DNA from: Flavisolibacter tropicus
Lineage (GTDB): Bacteria > Bacteroidota > Bacteroidia > Chitinophagales > Chitinophagaceae
Length of the DNA: 64,000 bases
Direction of reading: 5' to 3'
NCBI RefSeq assembly: GCF_001644645.1
Contig: NZ_CP011390.1
Location: forward strand, 5,783,501-5,847,500
Shown here: piece by piece, positions 1-8,231 of the stretch
Layout of the letters: the number at the start of each line of letters is the position of its first letter
How positions within the stretch are numbered: position 1 is the first letter of the stretch
The notes under the pieces: generated by a model
What the model saw: only the letters and a program-made list of their open reading frames with translations
Told to the model about the DNA's origin: nothing
Databases searched by the model: none
Translations under genes and position numbers: made by a program

Positions 1-2259
1 GATGGCGCTTATAAATTAGAACTTATTTCTAATGGTAAATATTTGATTGCTGCATCTGCAGTGGGGTATAAGAAGGCCTTTTCCAATGCATTCGAAATTT
101 CGGCTGCTACGCAAGAAGTTCGTTTGCCAGTGCTTTCCTTGATGCCTGTAACTAAATCTATGACAGCAGTTACTGTTACTGGTAAACGGCCTCCGGTAGA
201 ACAAAAGATCGATCGAACTGTTGTCAATGTTGAAGCTGCAGTTACAAATGCAGGAGCATCTGCACTGGAGGTGCTGGAAAAATCACCAGGCATAATGGTA
301 GATAAAGATGGAAACATAAGCCTAAAGGGAAAAGAGGGTGTGCTGGTAATGATCGATGGCAGGCCTACTCAATTAGGTGGTGCCGATTTAGCTAACCTAT
401 TGAGAAATATGCATGCCAGCCAAATGGACCAGGTAGAGATCATGACCAATCCGCCGGCCAGATATGATGCGGCTGGTAATGCAGGTATTATCAATATTAA
501 AACAAAGAAGAATAAGGCGTTTGGTTATAATGGCTCTGCCGCTATCAATTATGTACAAGGAAAATATCCTAAAGTCAATGAAAGTTTTAATTTCAATTAT
601 AGAGAAGGGAGGGTTAACATTTTTACCAATCTTAGCCATAGCTATAGAAAGAATTACGAGCGGCTTACTATTCAACGAAATATTTTCAATTCCAATAATG
701 GCGAAGTAGAAAATCACTTTTCACAGCGAGGTGATAAGGTAGCAGAAGGAAATGCCTACAATGCCAAGGTTGGACTGGATTTCTTCGCCAGTAAAAGAAC
801 AACGTACGGCTTTGTCTTCAATGGCTACTCCAGTCCATCAAAAAACTTTAGTGTCAATCAAACCGATATTGCTTCTGCGGCTAAGGAATTGCAAAGTATT
901 ACAAGGGCTACTGTTAACAATAAAATGCATTGGAATAATGCCAGCTTGAACCTGAACTACCGTACCGTTTTAGATACTACCGGAAAAGAATTAACAGCAG
1001 ATCTTGATTACATGGCCTATAACGCTCCGTATTTGCAGACAATGACCAATGCCTATTATGATGCCACAGGTGTCCCTTTTGCAAAAGCAGATACTTTGTT
1101 GGCTAACCTGCCACAGGAAATAAATGTGTATGGTGGTAGGGTTGATTACCTGCATCCATTAAAGAAGGGCGCTAAATTAGAAGCCGGACTTAAAACCAGT
1201 ATTGTAAGAACAGACAATAATGCTGGGTTTGATAGTGTTCAGTATGGAAATACGGTTCATGACGATAAGCGAAGTAATCATTTTTTGTATGAAGAAAATA
1301 TCAATGCGGCGTATTTGAACCTTAGTGGCTCAATTGCTAAAAGGTTAAGTGCTCAATTGGGATTACGTTTGGAGAATACTAACGCTACTGGTCGCCAGTT
1401 AACAACGGGAATAACATTCAACAGGCATTACACCCAGTTATTTCCAACAGTGTATTTACAGTATGCCGTAAATAAAAAGAATAATATCGGACTAAACTTT
1501 GGCCGTCGCATCCGTCGTCCTAATTATGAAAGCTTAAACCCTTTTATCAAGTTTATTGATCGCTACACGTATAGCCAGGGTAATCCTAACTTAAAGCAGC
1601 AGTTTAGTAATAATATTGAGGTAAGTCATACGTACAAATCCTTTCTGACTACTACGTTGAACTATACGCTCACTAAGGATATTTTACAAAGTGTTATTGA
1701 ACAAAAGGGAAGAGAAGCGTATTCAACACAAGCTAACCTCGCTACCCTTCGTCAATTTGGTTTGGCCATCAGTATAAACAATTCACTTACAAAATGGTGG
1801 ACTAATAGCCTGTATATTAATGTGTTTAACAACTACTTCAATGGCATTGTATCCAATACCCCCATTACATTTTCTGCCACCCGATTGGCTATAAATGGTT
1901 CGCAGCAGTGGAAAGTGTCAAAAGCTTTAACGGCAGAGCTTAGTGGATTTTATCGTTCTGCTGGATTTGATGGCGTTATCCGTATGAAATCAATGGGATC
2001 TCTTTCTGCGGGGTTGAGTCAGAATCTATTAAAAGACAAGGGTACCGTTCGCCTTTCAGTTAGAGATATTTTCTTCACACAGAAGGCCAGAGCAATTGTT
2101 GATTATGGCAATGTAGATGCAAGGTTTCAAGAAGTTAGGGAGTCGCGTGTAGTTAATCTGGGTTTTACCTACCGGTTTAGCAAAGGAAAAATGGGTAACA
2201 ATAAAAAACGTAATACAGGCAGTGCCAATGAGGAGCAAAACCGTATTAATGTTCAATAG
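1..2259 (+). CDS. Outer-membrane beta-barrel TonB-dependent receptor, 5' partial
   Basis: The reading frame is open from base 1, so the true start lies before the window; 752 residues are visible. It opens in the last strands of a carboxypeptidase-regulatory-like (CarboxypepD_reg) beta-sandwich (DGAYKLELISNGKYLIA), followed by a plug region (VTVTGKRPPVEQKIDRTVVN, then the MIDGRP and ARYDAAGNAGIINIKTKK signatures typical of plug domains) and a long barrel ending in alternating aromatic strands (VVNLGFTYRFSKGK). This is the architecture of the 'outer membrane beta-barrel family' of TonB-dependent receptors in Bacteroidota, which lack a SusD partner. The substrate cannot be told. The barrel strand at the end is followed by a basic, Asn-rich tail of about 25 residues. 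A strong terminator follows 64 bases after the stop. Confidence 0.9.
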   Translation, partial: DGAYKLELISNGKYLIAASAVGYKKAFSNAFEISAATQEVRLPVLSLMPVTKSMTAVTVTGKRPPVEQKIDRTVVNVEAAVTNAGASALEVLEKSPGIMVDKDGNISLKGKEGVLVMIDGRPTQLGGADLANLLRNMHASQMDQVEIMTNPPARYDAAGNAGIINIKTKKNKAFGYNGSAAINYVQGKYPKVNESFNFNYREGRVNIFTNLSHSYRKNYERLTIQRNIFNSNNGEVENHFSQRGDKVAEGNAYNAKVGLDFFASKRTTYGFVFNGYSSPSKNFSVNQTDIASAAKELQSITRATVNNKMHWNNASLNLNYRTVLDTTGKELTADLDYMAYNAPYLQTMTNAYYDATGVPFAKADTLLANLPQEINVYGGRVDYLHPLKKGAKLEAGLKTSIVRTDNNAGFDSVQYGNTVHDDKRSNHFLYEENINAAYLNLSGSIAKRLSAQLGLRLENTNATGRQLTTGITFNRHYTQLFPTVYLQYAVNKKNNIGLNFGRRIRRPNYESLNPFIKFIDRYTYSQGNPNLKQQFSNNIEVSHTYKSFLTTTLNYTLTKDILQSVIEQKGREAYSTQANLATLRQFGLAISINNSLTKWWTNSLYINVFNNYFNGIVSNTPITFSATRLAINGSQQWKVSKALTAELSGFYRSAGFDGVIRMKSMGSLSAGLSQNLLKDKGTVRLSVRDIFFTQKARAIVDYGNVDARFQEVRESRVVNLGFTYRFSKGKMGNNKKRNTGSANEEQNRINVQ

Positions 2260-2322
2260 TGTAAAGAAGCTAATGCTTAGCTTAAACTAAAGAAATTCTA
2301 TCTGTGCCGTTTGTTTTAATAG

Positions 2323-2351
2323 AAAAGCCCCGCTATTTTGCGGGGCCTTTT
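2323..2351. terminator. Bidirectional rho-independent terminator
   Basis: Perfect 7-bp stem GCCCCGC / GCGGGGC (2327-2333 with 2340-2346) around a TATTTT loop, preceded by AAAA and followed by CTTTT. It sits between the convergent receptor gene (ends 2259, + strand) and the small gene ending at 2421 (- strand), so it can serve both. Confidence 0.85.
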
Positions 2352-2420
2352 ACATATCAAGTTTTCCACTTTTTTATAATCTAGCTGCTTGATTACTATG
2401 AATGTTGCAGCAGAGCTGAG

Positions 2421-2657
2421 TTATTCATCATCATTAACGGAGGCACGATCACCACTGAGCAGCTGATCTTCCTTGCTAGTACGATCATATTCAGTAGCCT
2501 CTTTCTCAATCACACGATCCAAATCATCTCGACCCGTGTTGCCGGGTGTACTAATGGGCTGATCGGGTGCATTGGAACCAGCACCGGTTCGCTCATTTTG
2601 ATTCCATGTCTCCTTTATATTATTAAACTCAGATCCTTTATGAATTCCTTTGGCCAT
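2421..2657 (-). CDS. Small hydrophilic hypothetical protein
   Basis: A 78-residue protein of no function known to me, with no signal peptide or membrane segment. It is highly charged (rich in Asp, Glu, Arg, Asn) and probably disordered; it starts MAKGIHKGSEFNNIKE and ends SVNDDE. It has its own ATG at 2657 and stops before a convergent terminator. Small acidic proteins of this look recur in Chitinophagaceae and are often stress-related, but that is impression rather than evidence. Composition and clean placement between terminator and repeat argue for a real gene. Confidence 0.6.
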   Translation of the reverse strand: MAKGIHKGSEFNNIKETWNQNERTGAGSNAPDQPISTPGNTGRDDLDRVIEKEATEYDRTSKEDQLLSGDRASVNDDE

Positions 2658-2810
2658 AGTTGTCGATTTAAAACTGAAAACTTGGACTTACCCAAAAAAC
2701 TATGCCCATTGCATCTAAAAGGAAATGTATTAACAATGTCTAAACTGCAAACCTCTTACAATCAGCCTATTTCAGCTTCTGAAAGAACGGCTCTTGTAGA
2801 GCTATCTGCC

Positions 2811-2870
2811 TACTCATCACTCCTTATTCATTACTCATTACTCATCATTCACCACTCACTACTCACCACC
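2811..2870 (-). repeat. Degenerate ACTCATTACTC / CACTCACCAC word repeat
   Basis: A run of short CACTCA/TACTCA words (for example ACTCATTACTCATCATTCAC), abutting the stop codon of the lipoprotein gene. The same word family occurs in opposite orientation at 57251-57319 as GAGTGGTGAGTGGTGAG. Confidence 0.6.
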
Positions 2871-3631
2871 TAATACCGCTGCACTACCCGGTACAAAAAG
2901 CGCTTGGGTTGACCAATTACGCCACTGCGCGCCATTCTTACTTTTAGTGAGTCGGAGCTCCAAAACATTCTGGCCTTGGCTGTATCAGCCACAGCTACCA
3001 CTACCACTACTTTGCTGCTGTCGTCTGCCATATGGCCGTAGGCCCTGGTAGTTAAGCCATTTTGCATTCTATCCTGGTTGCCCATTTCAAAGTTTTGCTG
3101 CCAGGTAGACCAACTCTTTACACTAAACGTGGTCATAGATCGTATATCTGAACTAATGCGGGCTGTATCCTGGAAAGTCAGTGTGTAGACCTCAAAGGTG
3201 GGCACTGCAGTAATTCCCATTTTTTGCATGGATACTTTACGGCTGGGATCTTTAGCATAAGATTTTGCCTTTGCTGCATCATCGGCGCGCATGGCTACAA
3301 AAACCTGACTGGTATCCATTACACCACGGCCTATCACATAATTGTGAATACCGTTGGCCATACGATTAGAATCACGAGAGTCGTAAAACATTTTCCACTT
3401 GGCAAAATCGTTCGTCTTTTGGTGAGCTACTAACACGGTTTGTGGAGAAGTAATGGTTGTAGATGCCATAGGTGCTTCGGTGGTAGTGGTGGTAGTAGTT
3501 GTTTCGGTAGAAGTGTTGGTGTCACCACTGGTTGTTTCTGTGTTTGTTTTTTGCTCATTGCCACCACAGGCAGATAAGAAAAGAAGGGCAGCTACCCAAA
3601 ATGGCTTAGAAAGAAATGGGGAAGGTTTCAT
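2870..3631 (-). CDS. Lipoprotein with two tandem ABM-like alpha/beta repeats
   Basis: 253 residues. The N-terminus is a lipoprotein signal with LFLSAC and lipidated Cys22, then a Thr/Ser/Glu-rich linker to about residue 62, which probably spaces the protein off the membrane. The rest holds two related units of about 90 residues: the first begins TVLVAHQKTNDFAKWKMFYD, the second TFSVKSWSTWQQNFE, and each continues with N(R/D)M.NG...Y / D.S.V.V...(A/D)DTAKA. This pattern recalls the small dimeric alpha/beta-barrel (ABM/DUF1330-like) fold seen in stand-alone Bacteroidota proteins. The double unit may act as an internal dimer. Function is unknown. It is monocistronic, with a 464-base gap upstream. 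Confidence 0.75.
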   Translation of the reverse strand: MKPSPFLSKPFWVAALLFLSACGGNEQKTNTETTSGDTNTSTETTTTTTTTEAPMASTTITSPQTVLVAHQKTNDFAKWKMFYDSRDSNRMANGIHNYVIGRGVMDTSQVFVAMRADDAAKAKSYAKDPSRKVSMQKMGITAVPTFEVYTLTFQDTARISSDIRSMTTFSVKSWSTWQQNFEMGNQDRMQNGLTTRAYGHMADDSSKVVVVVAVADTAKARMFWSSDSLKVRMARSGVIGQPKRFLYRVVQRY

Positions 3632-4095
3632 GGTTGTTATTTTAAATTATAAGGAAATGAAAAGGGGCGGGGTGTAAACAAGAGGTAAAGCATGCTAAAG
3701 TTAATATATAAATAAGTGATTCGCTAGTGGGAGAGCTTAATTACTTGGGTAAACAAAACAGCCTGCATGGATAGACTGTAGAAGTCAATAACTGAATATC
3801 GCAGGAAGTTGTTTTCAAATGGTTTTGTATCAAACATGATTTTATAAAACTGCTGTAACTGAAACCATTATGTAAAAACGAAGTGTAGTTAGATACAAGA
3901 AAGTGATTCCGTCATTCACCATATGCAAATTCATAAAGAGCTCTATGCCTTACTAAATATTTCTTTCCGCTTAAACCAGCCACTTGTAATACTCGTGAAA
4001 AAGCAATACTTTCTATATAAGCAAAGTCATTGATACTCCTTGCCCAAATTGGACAAGATCTTTCTTCATAGGTATTTATTCAAATAATTGGGGTT
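3632..4095. other. Intergenic region between divergent genes
   Basis: The 464 bases hold upstream sequence for both the lipoprotein gene (- strand) and the first bestrophin-like gene (+ strand). I see no convincing ORF or RNA gene. The only structured site is the dyad at 4039-4057. Confidence 0.6.
4039..4057. promoter_or_regulatory. Operator-like dyad upstream of bestrophin-like gene 1
   Basis: CTTGCCCAA-A-TTGGACAAG is an inverted repeat with 8 of 9 paired positions and a 1-base centre, ending 38 bases before the ATG at 4096. Its size and placement fit a dimeric regulator site. This is inferred from symmetry alone, and chance cannot be excluded. Confidence 0.35.
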
Positions 4096-4884
4096 ATGGC
4101 TTTTAATAGCACTTTGTATTCGTTGTGGCTGTATTTATTGCCTTTGTTAGCTGTTCTCTTTCCCATTTGGCTAGGGATACGCTATGGTCGCTCCGCTAAA
4201 AAAATAGCTACGGAGATTCCCAGCGAACCCGTTGGTACTGCTGTAGCTGCTACGTTAGGATTGTTGGGCTTTATGTTAGCGTTTACCTTCGAAATTGTAA
4301 GCAATCGATTTGAGAAGCGGCGGGAGTTATTGTTGAATGAAGTTTCAGATATAAGATCTACCTATTTATATGCAGGGCTTATTCCTGAGCAGTTTCGCTC
4401 TAATGTGAGAAAGCAATTGTCTGAATATGTAGATATACGGGTAGAGTTGGCACACGACCCAGGCAAGCTCAACAATGTGCAATACCGCTCGCAACAAATA
4501 CTGGATTCATTATGGAGTGTTGCTGAAGCACTGGCTGTACAAGACCGGAGCTCAGAAGCGTACTCTTTATTTACTGGGTCGGCTAATAATTTGGCTCGTT
4601 TATACAACGAGCGGGTTACTGTAGCGCTGCAATACCATATGCCACCGGTTGTTTTGTACCTGCTGGCATTTATTGCGTTCTTTTCTATGATAACCTTCGG
4701 CTATCAATTTGGTATTACAGGAAGGGTGAACTTTCCAATTATATTCATGTTGGCAATGAGTTTCGCAGCTGTTATGTGGCTGGTTTTTGCGCTTGACCAA
4801 CCGGAGGCTGGAATAATAAAAGTAAATCAGGCTCCTCTATATACACTTCAAGAGCAGTTGCATCGGGCTTTGATTAAACAATAA
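4096..4884 (+). CDS. Bestrophin-like (DUF4239-type) membrane protein 1
   Basis: 262 residues. A membrane segment at about 10-28 is followed by a conserved second helix (VAATLGLLGFMLAFTFEIVS, about 50-70), a soluble helical middle (LLNEVSDIRSTYLYAGLIPE and onward) and two more membrane segments near 180-205 and 210-232. This order, with the G(L/F)LAF(M)LAFTF helix followed by R..ANR..L, is that of the DUF4239/'bestrophin-like' family, named for remote similarity to anion channels; transport has not been shown for it. Two closer relatives lie at 9434 and 10351. It is followed by an 818-base gap and then the glutaminase gene. A role in ion or amino-acid anion flux is inference. Confidence 0.7.
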   Translation: MAFNSTLYSLWLYLLPLLAVLFPIWLGIRYGRSAKKIATEIPSEPVGTAVAATLGLLGFMLAFTFEIVSNRFEKRRELLLNEVSDIRSTYLYAGLIPEQFRSNVRKQLSEYVDIRVELAHDPGKLNNVQYRSQQILDSLWSVAEALAVQDRSSEAYSLFTGSANNLARLYNERVTVALQYHMPPVVLYLLAFIAFFSMITFGYQFGITGRVNFPIIFMLAMSFAAVMWLVFALDQPEAGIIKVNQAPLYTLQEQLHRALIKQ

Positions 4885-5702
4885 AGAGTTGGCTTCTAAT
4901 AGATTGATGATTGCTAGTGGCATGCGTCTTCTCAAATAATAAACTGTACATTATTTAATGCTGCAGCTGAATAACAATTCAGGTCCAATTTTAAGAATAG
5001 TATACTCAATAAAACATGTTGGAGTTGTAAACTGTCTTCTTCGTTTTCAATTGAAGAAAACAAGCAAACAATAATAAAAATCAGCGATAAGTATAGAAAA
5101 TCTGTTCAAGCTTTCCTGTATTGTAAAATGAGTATCTTATTTGTAAAGCAAAGAATATTGGGATCAGAGATTGCCAAAAAAATAAATCGTGACAAATTTC
5201 CAGTCTGCAAATTTTGTACTTCAGTTGAAAAGTGCAAAACTTGCACAGTCTTCAATCAGCTTCTGCCATCTGCTCGCATTTGTCTGTATTTAGTTTTGTT
5301 ACCTAATGGGGTAATAGATTGTTTAGTCTTGTTAAGTAAACCTTTGTCATTCCATCAGCCCACTGAAAGCAACAAGTGTATATAATACTTGGTTCCGTTG
5401 CCGGTTAATGAAATGTTGAACTAGTAAAGGTGGAGAGTTGCCCAATGCATGTCTTGAATTAAATGTTTGTGAAGAACCATTTCACGAACTATGTCAAGCC
5501 GTTGAATGGTTGCTTTTAGGAGCTATAGGCTCATATTAGCTATGCTTCTTCTTCAAGAGGAGTTAGTTGCTAAATCACGACCTCTTTATTACGAAAACAG
5601 AAATATAAATACTTGCTTTTTCAAAAGACGAATTACGAATAGATGCTGGTTGTTGTAATGATAACATCAACAACAGTCAGGTAAACCCACAAACGTTAAT
5701 TT
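4885..5702. other. Long intergenic region upstream of glutaminase
   Basis: 818 bases, AT-rich. The only ORF of note (5128-5385, 85 codons, Cys-rich) lacks family features and I do not accept it. The region holds one good dyad at 5465-5489. The length is unusual for this window and leaves room for a small RNA or regulated leader, but I see no clear hairpin followed by a T-run. Confidence 0.5.
5465..5489. promoter_or_regulatory. Operator-like dyad upstream of glutaminase
   Basis: GTTTGTGAA-N7-TTCACGAAC: 8 of 9 positions pair with a 7-base spacer, so the half-sites are about 16 bases apart. It lies 214 bases before the glutaminase start. It is a candidate regulator-binding site on symmetry alone. 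Confidence 0.3.
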
Positions 5703-6773
5703 ATGAAACGCCTTCATTTAACCAGATTTCTTACATGGATATTTGCTACGCTATTCCTGCTTTTCTCCAGTGTTAATACAATTGTCAGAGCTCAGGCAAA
5801 AACACAAGCACCCAAAGCAGCGACCACTGGTAGTTTATCGGATGCTGATATTGAAGCGGCCTTAACCGAAGCCTATAATAAGTTCAAAGACCTTAAAGAG
5901 GGAAAGAACGCCGATTATATTAAAGAGTTGGCCAATGTAGATCCAAACATTTTTGGTATTGTATTGATCACCACAGATGGAAGGGTGTTCACAAAAGGTG
6001 ATATTACCTCCATGGTATCCATTCAAAGCGTATCAAAGGTATTTACTATGGCCAAGGTGCTTGAAGAGCAAGGCCACCAGGCTGTAATGGATAAGATAGG
6101 AGTAGATGCTACGGGGATGCGTTTCAATTCTATTGTGGCTGTGGAATTGCAAAGGGGAAAAGAAATTAATCCCTTAGTAAACCCTGGTGCAATTGCTGCC
6201 AGTAGTTTGATCGGTGGCGCCGATTCGGCAGCCAAATGGAAAAACATCATGGATATCCATAATCAGTTTGCTGGTAGGCAGTTATCTGTGAACTGGCCGG
6301 TATATGTAAGTGAGGCTGGTGATAATTTACGTAATCAGGCCATAGCACATTTACTGAAAGCTTACAACCGCATGTATTTTGATCCTGTACAGGCTACTGA
6401 TATCTATACCAAACAATGTGCAATTAATGTAAATGCAAAAGATCTGGCAACAATGGCCGCTACACTGGCTAATGGTGGTGTCAACCCTGTAACTAAAAAG
6501 AAAGTGGTTAGCCCTGAAACAGTAATGTATACGCTACCGGTCATGGCCACAGCTGGATTGTATGATGATTCAGGCATCTGGTTATATAATTCTGGTCTTC
6601 CTGCAAAAAGTGGTGTCGGTGGCGGCTTACTGGCTGTTTGCCCAGGCAAGTTTGGAATAGCTGCAGTCTCTCCACCGCTAGATGCTGCGGGAAATAGTGT
6701 TAAGTCACAAAAAGCCATCAACTATGTTGTTGAGAAATTGAAGGCAGATCCTTATTTGGTGCAGCCCAAGTAA
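5703..6773 (+). CDS. glsA: Exported glutaminase (serine-dependent beta-lactamase fold)
   Basis: 356 residues. It hydrolyses L-glutamine to L-glutamate and ammonia. The glutaminase family (YbaS/YneH type) is recognised by the SxxK catalytic pair, here S109-V-S-K112 in VSIQSVSK, by NPLVNPGAI, by GDNLRNQAIAHLL, by the YTKQCAINV segment and by SGVGGGLLAVCPGKFGIA near the C-terminus. Most bacterial members are cytosolic and about 310 residues. This one has an extra N-terminus: MKRLHLTRFLTWIF... with a hydrophobic core and a likely cleavage after IVRAQA, so it should be periplasmic. It belongs with the exported asparaginase and aspartase further downstream, and with bestrophin-like genes on both sides. 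GlsA is confident; export is predicted from the signal peptide. Confidence 0.93.
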   Translation: MKRLHLTRFLTWIFATLFLLFSSVNTIVRAQAKTQAPKAATTGSLSDADIEAALTEAYNKFKDLKEGKNADYIKELANVDPNIFGIVLITTDGRVFTKGDITSMVSIQSVSKVFTMAKVLEEQGHQAVMDKIGVDATGMRFNSIVAVELQRGKEINPLVNPGAIAASSLIGGADSAAKWKNIMDIHNQFAGRQLSVNWPVYVSEAGDNLRNQAIAHLLKAYNRMYFDPVQATDIYTKQCAINVNAKDLATMAATLANGGVNPVTKKKVVSPETVMYTLPVMATAGLYDDSGIWLYNSGLPAKSGVGGGLLAVCPGKFGIAAVSPPLDAAGNSVKSQKAINYVVEKLKADPYLVQPK

Positions 6774-6882
6774 TCTTGTAGCGGTAACGAGCAGTCGAAA
6801 GAGGTAGAATTTTTACTGAACAAATTAGGAATATGAAGACAGCTAAACGTGTGTCTATACACTTGTTTTTGCCATTGGTTTT

Positions 6883-8175
6883 TTGTTAATGTTTTGCAAC
6901 CTTTCTGCGCAAAATATCATTCCCGATGATACGTTGCAAAAACCAATTCTTATAAAGAGAGGAGAGTATAAGGATACAACGTATCAAAACTATGCATCTG
7001 GCGAACTTACGCCAAGTAGAGGCTTTGATTTAGTACGTACAAAGTTTGGCACCTTAAATATTAGCATGTATGCCATAGCGCGATATCTAAACCAACTGCC
7101 AGGCCATCAAACATGGCAAGACCATTTGGGAAGGGATAGGGATTTTGTTGGTCGAAACGATTTTTTCTGGCATAGAGCAATGATCTGGTTCTCGGGGTGG
7201 TTAGGCACGCCAAAACTTACATATACGTCCACCGTTTGGACCGTTTTTACAACACAGCAGGCGCTAGTTTATGGTGCTATACAATATAAGTTTAATAAAT
7301 ATCTGCAAATAGGCATTGGTGTTGGTCCAAACCTTTCTGTACGATCCATGCAGGGCTCATTTCCTTTTTATTCTTCAACAGACCGAACTATGGGAGAGGA
7401 GTCACTTCGTGGGGGCTTTACGAATGGGATGTGGGCAACAGGGGAGATTCTGCCAAAGCTTCGATATAAACTCATGGTGGGTAATAACCTAAGTAGCCTA
7501 GGAATTCAAGCGGCTAAATTAACAAGAGATCTCTCTACAAGTGCCACGCTTTGGTGGATGCCCACTACCGGAGAATTTGGGCCTCGTGGTGGAATAGGTG
7601 ATCTGGAGGAGCATCAGAAGTTAGCAACTCGTTTTGGTGCCTCGTTTAACCACAGCCGCGAAGACCGTTTCAATAATATTGGTCAACCATCTCCTGATAA
7701 TACGCAAGTTAGAATGAGTGATGGGATATTGTTTTTTGAAACAGGTGCATTGGCTGACGGTGTTACGGTAGACAATGCCGATGTTGATAACCTTAATATT
7801 GATGCTGGCTTTAAATACAAGGGGTTTCATTTGCAGACAGAATTTCATGCACGAAAACTGTCTGATTTTGCAGCCGACGGTCCTGTTCCACTGAGCACCA
7901 TCCGTGATTATGCGTATGATCTGCAAATTTCTTACATGGCTATTCCAAGAAAGCTGATGATTTACGGAGTCAATTCGTATTTGTGGGATGAATTTAAAAG
8001 ACATCCCTGGGAAGCAGGAGGCGGCATTAATCTTTATCCAATCAAGAACAGAAGTTGGAGACTCAATCTGCAAGTAATGCATGTAAATAAGAGTTCTGCA
8101 GGAGGCACTTTTGGGTTATATACTGCAGGCCAGAAAGGAACTACCATTACGTTTGGAACTGATATCTTATTATAA
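6883..8175 (+). CDS. Outer-membrane porin-like protein; start disrupted by a frameshift
   Basis: 430 residues from a TTG at 6883, with ATG at 6889 as an alternative. Mature sequence after NLSAQ is rich in amphipathic, aromatic-ended strands and ends ITFGTDILL, as expected of a beta-barrel. Similar to phosphate-selective (OprO/P)-like or carboxylate porins of Bacteroidota, but the substrate is not readable. No good start gives a full signal peptide: the natural ATG at 6833 (MKTAKRV...) runs into a stop after 18 codons. Removing one GT from the (GT)3 run at 6849-6854 would join it in frame to give MKTAKRVYTLVFAIGFLLMF and NLSAQ, a perfect signal peptide. The gene may be inactive, phase-switched or affected by a sequence error. 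It lies between glutaminase and amidohydrolase genes. Confidence 0.7.
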   Translation: MLMFCNLSAQNIIPDDTLQKPILIKRGEYKDTTYQNYASGELTPSRGFDLVRTKFGTLNISMYAIARYLNQLPGHQTWQDHLGRDRDFVGRNDFFWHRAMIWFSGWLGTPKLTYTSTVWTVFTTQQALVYGAIQYKFNKYLQIGIGVGPNLSVRSMQGSFPFYSSTDRTMGEESLRGGFTNGMWATGEILPKLRYKLMVGNNLSSLGIQAAKLTRDLSTSATLWWMPTTGEFGPRGGIGDLEEHQKLATRFGASFNHSREDRFNNIGQPSPDNTQVRMSDGILFFETGALADGVTVDNADVDNLNIDAGFKYKGFHLQTEFHARKLSDFAADGPVPLSTIRDYAYDLQISYMAIPRKLMIYGVNSYLWDEFKRHPWEAGGGINLYPIKNRSWRLNLQVMHVNKSSAGGTFGLYTAGQKGTTITFGTDILL

Positions 8176-8231
8176 AAGAATGGTTGATCGTTAGGATGGC
8201 TAAAAGCTATCGTCTATAAAATAAGATTCAA

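Noticed and set aside
5128..5385. 85-codon Cys-rich ORF (+)
   Set aside because: No family pattern, poor composition, isolated in AT-rich intergenic DNA; the CxxC pairs are probably chance.
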